Below are positions 60,201-64,000 of a stretch of DNA of 64,000 nucleotides, piece by piece. The position numbers and the translations under genes are program-made. This stretch comes from Spodoptera frugiperda (lineage: Eukaryota > Arthropoda > Insecta > Lepidoptera > Noctuidae). Location of the stretch: assembly GCF_023101765.2 (NCBI RefSeq), contig NC_064226.1:4580001-4644000 (forward strand). Reading direction: 5' to 3'. The notes beneath the pieces are model-generated. The model was not told the origin of the DNA and made no database searches. It saw only the letters and a program-made list of their open reading frames with translations. Each line of letters opens with the position of its first letter. Positions within the stretch are counted from its first letter, which is position 1.

Positions 60201-62977
60201 TTGTGGGCTTCGGGGTGAACTCGGCGCAGCACCTGTCTCGCTCCTTTGTTTCGGCTCCCAAATGTCAGCGGAGGTCATCTAAATACAGGCGGTATAGGCA
60301 TCGGATTCGGACGACGATCGCTGTCTAGACGTTGTGTTGCATCGTCCGATCGATTGCACGACCGAGCCTCAGACGGTCATCGACCCCGCGGGCGCATCGG
60401 TGACGTTACGCTCCGGTGATGCGCTCCTCAATAACCTTACGGATATTATGCTTCAATTCCGTATTTTATTTCTTACGCACCGTCATGTCTTCGCCCTCTC
60501 TTCATAGTGAATTCTTAGAAACTAATTACACGCATTTTTACTCTTTAAAATTTGTACGTACCTACCTCTTATATTTAAGTACTTAGCACAAGTAGGCAGG
60601 TAAGTAAGTAGATATTTTCTACTTAAAAACGACGTTTTTTATGATTTAATTGAAGCCATAACACGATACGAATCCAAAAAAATATTAGAATAGGTAGTCT
60701 GAAGTTCCGAACTGGATGAATATCTATACAGGTAGTGCTATTTTGAACGGAACGAAAGAGTAAAGTAAAAACTCCGGTATTGTTGTCCATCCGTTCGCTT
60801 CAGAACATTTCCAAACAAGTAGTACCTTTTGATGATTTATTTTACAAAAAAGAAGAATTATTCGAAGATCACATTACTTTCTGTTTTGGCATCGTATGTA
60901 AGTACGCGCTGTTGTTATGATAACTGTACTCATTCTTTATACTATTTATTTACAATTCGTCTGACCTTGTCCGCCAGTCAAGTTCAGGCTGTAACTTTGA
61001 CATTGTTTTCTAGTCGGTCGTTCGGTACAGCACAAAGTCCTTTGTAAGGCTTTTTAAATGTAAACTATTCAGTTTATTGCCTGCAATCTTTTGTCTCTTA
61101 TGTTGACTTGTTTGCGCAACAATAGCCCGCAATAAATTTCTTGTTCCCTTCATAATATTGGAGGCGAGGGTATGCCGATACTTAATATTTTAATGGCAGG
61201 GCTACAAAGGCGTTGCAAATGGCACTGTACGTGTCGCCGGGGTTCACCCGCGCGGCAGACGCGCACCTGCGGCTGGCGCTCATGTTCAAGGCGCGCCGCC
61301 ACTGGACCATCGCCGCCGTCCACTTCAGGCGCGCCCGCCTCGCACCACACCAGGATGCCACCTTCACCCGGCTCGAGCTCAGCTTCCACGCCGCGCATCT
61401 GCTTGAAGCGAGAGGTCTGAGGAAAGCAGCCAGAGATGCATATGAAAGGCTGCTAAAGGAACCTCAGTTGTCCTCCACTTTAAAAGCCGATGTTTGCAGA
61501 CAGCTAGGTGAGTGGAGACCTCGATGTTATTGCCTTTTCTAAATTTAGAAGCAATTATCAATTGGTCGTTACCACTAACGTTGTGAATATCTGCGTAGGA
61601 TGGCTCTACCACCGCTGTGTGTCACTGGGTGAGCCGGCAGCTCGCGCGCGGGCTGCCATCTGGTGCCTGCAGCGAGCCGTGGCTGCCGAGCCCGAGTCAG
61701 GGGCGGGACTCTATCTACTCGGACGGTGCTTCGCAGCACAAGGAAAAGTACACGATGCCTTCATTGCGTACAGGAATTCTGTGGAAAAGTCCGAAGGAAA
61801 TGCTGACACATGGTGTTCTATAGGGTAAGAAGCGTTTTCAGTCGTAATTGTGTTATACTTTTAATGGAAATAGTAGTCTTGTTACATTTACATTTGTCGC
61901 TATTTCTCTTCTGCAGCGTTTTGTATCAGCAACAGAACCAGCCCATGGACGCCTTGCAAGCATACATCTGCGCGGTGCAACTAGATAAGGGTCACTCTGC
62001 GGCGTGGACTAACTTGGGCAGTTTGTACGAAAGCTGCCAAATGCCAAGAGACGCATTCGCGTGTTATACAAACGGCGGGGCAGCTGCAACTGCATCGCAT
62101 TCCGCTTTACGGCAAAGGCTCGCTTTCCTGAGAGCACACTTGGCACATGCCCCAATGCCTTCTGTTACGGGAAAGTAAGTTGTGCAGTTTATATTATTAG
62201 CACGTACAATATAACACGCGTTTATGTGCAAGAGATTTCTGATCTGATGACATGTATATTCCGCAGACGACGCCAACTCCCGTCAATCGAGGAAGCTTGG
62301 AACCTGCCAATATCCGCGGAAATGTCTTCCCGTGCGCCTAAGTCAGCCCCCCCGCCATACCCAGGGAAGAGACCCGAGGAGCCCCCGCCACTCACACAAC
62401 ACCAGTTGCAGACTCTACAGTTCTTACAGAAGAACTCCAACAATTTGTCACCTCAGCAACAAGTACTAATCTATTTATCTAGTGTAAAACCATAACTTTT
62501 GACTCCCAACAAGTTGATCAACAATAGGACTGTCCAGATTGCAACCAATCATTTTAAGAATTTGATTTCGTAATACTATAACAGTGTTAAGTAGTGAGAG
62601 ACAAAGTAGACTAACTAGTTTGTGTTCGTTGTCTTATTAAATAGCTTGTACTAGTGTTGCTTTATCGAGATTGCAGTAATGTAATATTGTTTTGCAGGCT
62701 TTGATGCAGCAGTTACTGACGCAGTATCGACAAGCGCAGGCGGCGCGAGCGCGTGCGGTTTGTACTAACTTTGTTTCCCCTTATAACGGCGGCAGGTTTT
62801 AGCATAATGTGTAGGGTTGCAAGACGTCTTGATCGTGGTGTTAATCTCTTATTGTTTTACAGGTGACGAAAAGCGAAGGTAGCGCCACCGGCGGCGACAA
62901 CGCTGAGTCGCTCGCCGAAGATCTGTTGAAGAGGTTCTCAGATACTCAACCCGAAGTAAAGAAGGAGCCTATCAGTG
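39216..62977 (+). CDS. KDM6A: Histone H3K27 demethylase UTX/KDM6A, N-terminal part (3' partial)
   Basis: Ten exons join in phase: 39216-39280, 39650-39755, 40370-40478, 46791-46899, 61200-61507, 61599-61824, 61917-62174, 62267-62462, 62698-62757, 62863-62977 (1552 nt, 517 aa so far). The order follows human UTX: LTSQELQVLSELDS, KLGHFHLLLEDYAKAMSAYQ, FLYGLGLCYYHYNAFEW, LYVSPGFTRAADAHLRLALM, LGRCFAAQGKVHDAFIAYRN, SADTWCSIG-like ADTWCSIG, then VLYQQQNQPMDALQAYICAV, the most conserved stretch, and LPSIEEAWNLP. These are the TPR repeats that bind MLL3/4-complex partners. The linker that follows is Gln/Pro-rich. The JmjC and zinc-binding domains are beyond the window. The enzyme removes di- and trimethyl marks from H3K27 in the nucleus. 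Confidence 0.96.
39281..39649 (+). other. UTX intron 1
   Basis: 369 bp; nothing recognised. Confidence 0.85.
39650..39755 (+). CDS. KDM6A: UTX exon 2
   Basis: 106 nt; RQFGFLKLRGTEHGRTRALV and LKAVKYLEGMLVQVK. The acceptor is TGATTTCAG|TCGG. Confidence 0.93.
39756..40369 (+). other. UTX intron 2
   Basis: 614 bp. It contains the miRNA-like hairpin at 40154-40220. Confidence 0.85.
40154..40220 (+). ncRNA. miRNA-like hairpin in UTX intron 2 (candidate)
   Basis: Arm 40154-40182 pairs with 40192-40220 over about 29 bp with one C:A mismatch and a small bulge; the loop is 9 nt. Size and shape fit a pre-miRNA on the transcribed strand of UTX. The arms are AT-rich and match no miRNA that I can recall, so a short MITE relic is an alternative. 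Confidence 0.35.
40370..40478 (+). CDS. KDM6A: UTX exon 3
   Basis: 109 nt; EEERACSPGARRDICID then TYCKLGHFHLLLEDYAK, the first clear TPR helix pair. The donor is AAAG|GTTAGC. Confidence 0.95.
44094..44227. mobile_element. Decayed MITE, second copy of the 22264 family
   Basis: It shares GTGATCATGGCGCTTGCAA, GTGCCGAAATATCGGAA and CCGTCTCAAGTTCTAATG with the copy at 22264-22419, core inverted; its left terminal repeat is partly lost. Confidence 0.7.
44508..45175. mobile_element. Non-autonomous pogo/Tigger-like element, 668 bp
   Basis: The element begins CAGTAGAATCCGGTTATAAC and ends (complement) CAGTGTAGTCCCTTTAGTAC, with TA on both outer sides (44506-44507, 45176-45177). Internal repeats of GGTCGTTGTAAGCGGAGTCG type (about 44995, 45040, 45130) are subterminal copies. 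There is no transposase frame. Confidence 0.75.
46350..46405 (+). repeat. Short interspersed repeat fragment
   Basis: ACTTAATATTATAAATGCGA and AAGTATCTCTG match the usual beginning of a widespread lepidopteran repeat; a related TTTATAATATTAGTG occurs at 41300. Confidence 0.45.
46443..46519. repeat. 77-bp palindrome
   Basis: ACTGCTGAGTTTCATTA at 46443-46459 is exactly the complement of 46503-46519. The inner bases are AT-rich, with a repeated ATTATACTGATAAT-like motif. Confidence 0.75.
46791..46899 (+). CDS. KDM6A: UTX exon 4
   Basis: 109 nt; MSAYQKFYALEPDNWKDPLF and LYGLGLCYYHYNAFE, with W split across the intron (TG|G). The acceptor is ATATTTGCAG. Confidence 0.95.
47640..48089 (+). promoter_or_regulatory. 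GC-rich promoter and first exon candidate inside UTX intron
   Basis: This is the most GC- and CpG-rich stretch of the window. Its last bases read CCCCGAAATG|GTGAGTGCGG, a consensus donor placed right after an ATG, as in first exons that end in the start codon. It contains GGTGACGTAAAC and a Ser/Arg-neutral, repeat-free 5'-UTR-like sequence. No second exon could be assigned. It could serve a nested gene or an alternative UTX transcript. Confidence 0.45.
50940..52760. mobile_element. Fold-back element with about 690-bp inverted arms
   Basis: Arm 50940-51631 is the close reverse complement of 52068-52760; the unpaired middle is about 436 bp. The termini are TATATAGGGTGTCCCTGAAG and (complement) TATACAGGGTGTCCCTGAAA, so the outer TATA or TA is the likely target duplication. 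The central open frame of 98 codons has no recognisable domain. It is non-autonomous. The ends match those of the short MITE at 33437-33574, which may be a relative. Confidence 0.88.
53470..54080 (+). promoter_or_regulatory. GC-rich block with TATA-like motif
   Basis: GC-rich, non-repetitive, with CGTGACGTAAC at 53884 and TATTTATACC at 53997-54006 followed about 30 bp later by a GTGCACCGG stretch. A 115-codon frame here has Arg/Ser-rich composition typical of GC-rich noise. It could be an intronic promoter or enhancer. Confidence 0.3.
54796..54865. promoter_or_regulatory. Cluster of CRE-like ACGTCAC motifs
   Basis: Three ACGTCAC half-sites occur within about 60 bp (near 54809, 54824 and 54853) next to a GGGCGGGCCGCGCG run, in an otherwise AT-rich intron. 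This resembles binding sites for CREB/ATF-type bZIP factors. Confidence 0.35.
58764..58800 (+). promoter_or_regulatory. Canonical TATA box in UTX intron
   Basis: CTATAAATAGCGG has TATAAATA at 58764-58771, followed by GC-rich repeat-free sequence for 200 bp. A start site would be expected near 58795. No exon could be tied to it. Confidence 0.3.
61200..61507 (+). CDS. KDM6A: UTX exon 5
   Basis: 308 nt; ATKALQMALYVSPGFTRAAD, AHLRLALMFKARRHWTIAAV and LSFHAAHLLEARGLRKAARD are successive TPR units. Third codon positions are strongly G/C, unlike exons 1-4. The acceptor is TAATGGCAG|GGCT. Confidence 0.95.
61599..61824 (+). CDS. KDM6A: UTX exon 6
   Basis: 226 nt; GWLYHRCVSLGEPAARARAA, IWCLQRAVAAEPESGAGLYL, LGRCFAAQGKVHDAFIAYRN. 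The intron before it is only 91 bp. Confidence 0.95.
61917..62174 (+). CDS. KDM6A: UTX exon 7
   Basis: 258 nt; VLYQQQNQPMDALQAYICAV, QLDKGHSAAWTNLGSLYESC, the best-conserved TPR pair of the family, then an Ala-rich helix. The donor is GGAAA|GTAAGT. Confidence 0.96.
62267..62462 (+). CDS. KDM6A: UTX exon 8
   Basis: 196 nt; RRQLPSIEEAWNLPISAEMS, a Pro-rich piece APPPYPGKRPEEPPPLT and LQTLQFLQKNSNNLSPQQQ. The longer open frame runs through the donor CAA|GTACTA to a stop 33 nt later, which is taken as intronic. Confidence 0.92.
62698..62757 (+). CDS. KDM6A: UTX exon 9
   Basis: 60-nt exon, phase 0 on both sides; ALMQQLLTQYRQAQAARARA. The acceptor is TTTTGCAG|GCTT and the donor GCG|GTTTGT. The small in-frame exon could be skipped without a frame change. 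Confidence 0.8.
62863..62977 (+). CDS. KDM6A: UTX exon 10
   Basis: 115 nt; VTKSEGSATGGDNAESLAED and LLKRFSDTQPEVKKEPIS, part of the disordered linker. The acceptor is GTTTTACAG|GTGA and the donor AGTG|GTAAGT. VKKEP resembles a sumoylation motif (psi-K-x-E), an inference only. Confidence 0.8.
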
Positions 62978-64000
62978 GTAAGTTTACACTGCTATTCTGT
63001 TATATTGATTATGTTGAGCTGATACGAAAATTATATAAAAAGTCCTTGTTCACATAATAATGATATCCGAAATAAGTTACGCATTTTGTGTTTCAATCGT
63101 TAAAAACTTGTACAGATTACAGTCGTGAGTGTTTAAAAATGACAAAAGTTGGATAGCTCAGCAAAAAGTGGCCAAGCGTTTGTAGGACAAGATAAATTCC
63201 AACGAAAATTCTTTGTATCTCAGCCGAGAACGGTTTTATTCGTTTTGTTCAGACGAACTCGTGTAAATCCGTCTACACAGTAACATAAGTATTTTAAAAT
63301 TTTCTCTTCAAAGATTAAACACAAACGATAAAAAGTCGGTGAAGAAATTTTAAAATTTTATATCATAGATATTTTATGCATAGATTATAATATACCTACC
63401 TATAGCTAGTAAAATATTAACTAACCAAATAGATATTGTTATACAATTAACCCACGTAGAATATTGATACAATTTATGTTTATTAAGTAAACAAAACTTA
63501 AATCACTAAAATATAAACTCCCACAAGATTTCGCAACCTGCTTCACCTCGTGTCCTGACTACTACCTGCCTAGCTTGGACAAAAAACGTTCGGATTCACG
63601 ATCCACATCTGTTAGCCCGCAATTTCCCTTAAGCTCTGTTAAAGCTACCATTATACCATATCCTTAAGCTATTACGCGAGAATATCGGAATAATGCGGTC
63701 CTTATGTTCCACTGACAAAGCCGCGCAAAACTTCGCGATCCACAAAAGCCTAAGGTCGTCTTTAAGAATGATTGAGCTCTTTTGTTATCCCGCTAAAATT
63801 TCTATGCTTTTAAATAGAATGCATTACTGCTCGTTTTATTTAGAAATATAAGATTTCTGCCAGTAGATGGATTATTATTTTTATTAAATCTCGGTACCTT
63901 TATCATGCTTGACGTTCGCTTATTATTGATAGCTGGAGTTTTATGAAGCATTTTGCATACCTTACGTAGATAAATCATGTCAATCCGTTATTATTTGTTA
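62978..64000 (+). other. UTX intron 10, start
   Basis: AT-rich intronic sequence up to the window end. I see no exon or repeat that I can name. Confidence 0.7.

Larger units (their letters stand above)
46900..61199 (+). other. UTX intron 4, 14.3 kb
   Basis: It holds a promoter-like block at 47640-48089, the fold-back element at 50940-52760, and several GC-rich non-repetitive blocks (50210-50400, 53470-54080, 54710-54900, 58580-58990, 60090-60430). The other stretches (48400-50200, 55000-55900, 56200-58500, 59000-60000, 60500-61150) are AT-rich with nothing recognised. No protein-coding gene was found in it. Confidence 0.8.

Noticed and set aside
61150..61398. Overlapping minus-strand frames at UTX exon 5
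   Set aside because: Shadows of a GC-rich coding exon; the plus frame matches UTX TPRs.
48089..61507. Splicing of the 47.64-48.09 kb block to UTX exon 5 as an alternative coding start
   Set aside because: ATG joined to exon 5 reads out of phase and reaches a stop; only a use as untranslated leader or a join to a phase-0 exon would work.
62061..62495. 144-codon frame spanning two UTX exons and the intron between
   Set aside because: Phase in exon 7 is wrong; only the part from 62267 agrees with the UTX reading, and the stop lies past the donor at 62462.

Overview
The window looks like nuclear genomic DNA of a moth or butterfly (Lepidoptera, possibly a noctuid). It is AT-rich, its genes have many short exons with GT-AG introns, and it carries several dispersed repeat families that I recognise from lepidopteran genomes. 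The repeat and species assignments are from memory and were not searched.

Layout. (1) Bases 2-3376 (+) are the 3' end of a gene that starts before the window. Its last exon encodes an unrecognised acidic protein with about 33 tandem heptapeptides, followed by a long 3' UTR that ends near 6.1 kb. (2) Bases 6172-29416 (-) hold a complete 8-exon gene for the microspherule protein MCRS1 (Rcd5 in Drosophila). The eight exons join in frame to 460 codons. One intron of 19.65 kb separates the coiled-coil part from the FHA domain and is full of transposon remains. (3) Bases 29860-30204 (+) are a single-exon gene for mitochondrial ribosomal protein mL42, head-to-head with MCRS1 across 443 bp. (4) Bases 33897-37194 (-) are a 4-exon atypical dual-specificity phosphatase of the DUSP3/13/26 type (191 aa). 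(5) Bases 39216-62977 (+) are the first ten coding exons of the H3K27 demethylase UTX/KDM6A, covering the TPR region and linker. The JmjC catalytic exons lie beyond the window. Introns of 6.3 and 14.3 kb split the first four exons from the rest.

Two of the genes act in chromatin regulation (MCRS1 in NSL/INO80-type complexes, UTX in histone demethylation). There is no sign of an operon or a shared pathway; this is ordinary eukaryotic gene order, with two divergent pairs (MCRS1/mRpL42, DUSP/UTX) and two convergent pairs (gene 1/MCRS1, mRpL42/DUSP).

The most striking non-genic structures are three long fold-back (inverted-repeat) elements. The first, at 12260-13866, has arms of about 700 bp, a 9-bp target duplication and eight copies of a 12-bp motif. 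The second, at 50940-52760, has arms of about 690 bp. The third, at 37588-38327, sits in a composite insertion flanked by an 18-bp duplication. Two of them lie in introns of expressed genes, so their transcripts could form very long hairpins. Also notable are a GC-rich block at 47.64-48.09 kb in the large UTX intron that looks like an independent promoter plus first exon, a miRNA-like hairpin at 40154-40220, and an 87-nt in-frame intron just before the phosphatase P-loop.
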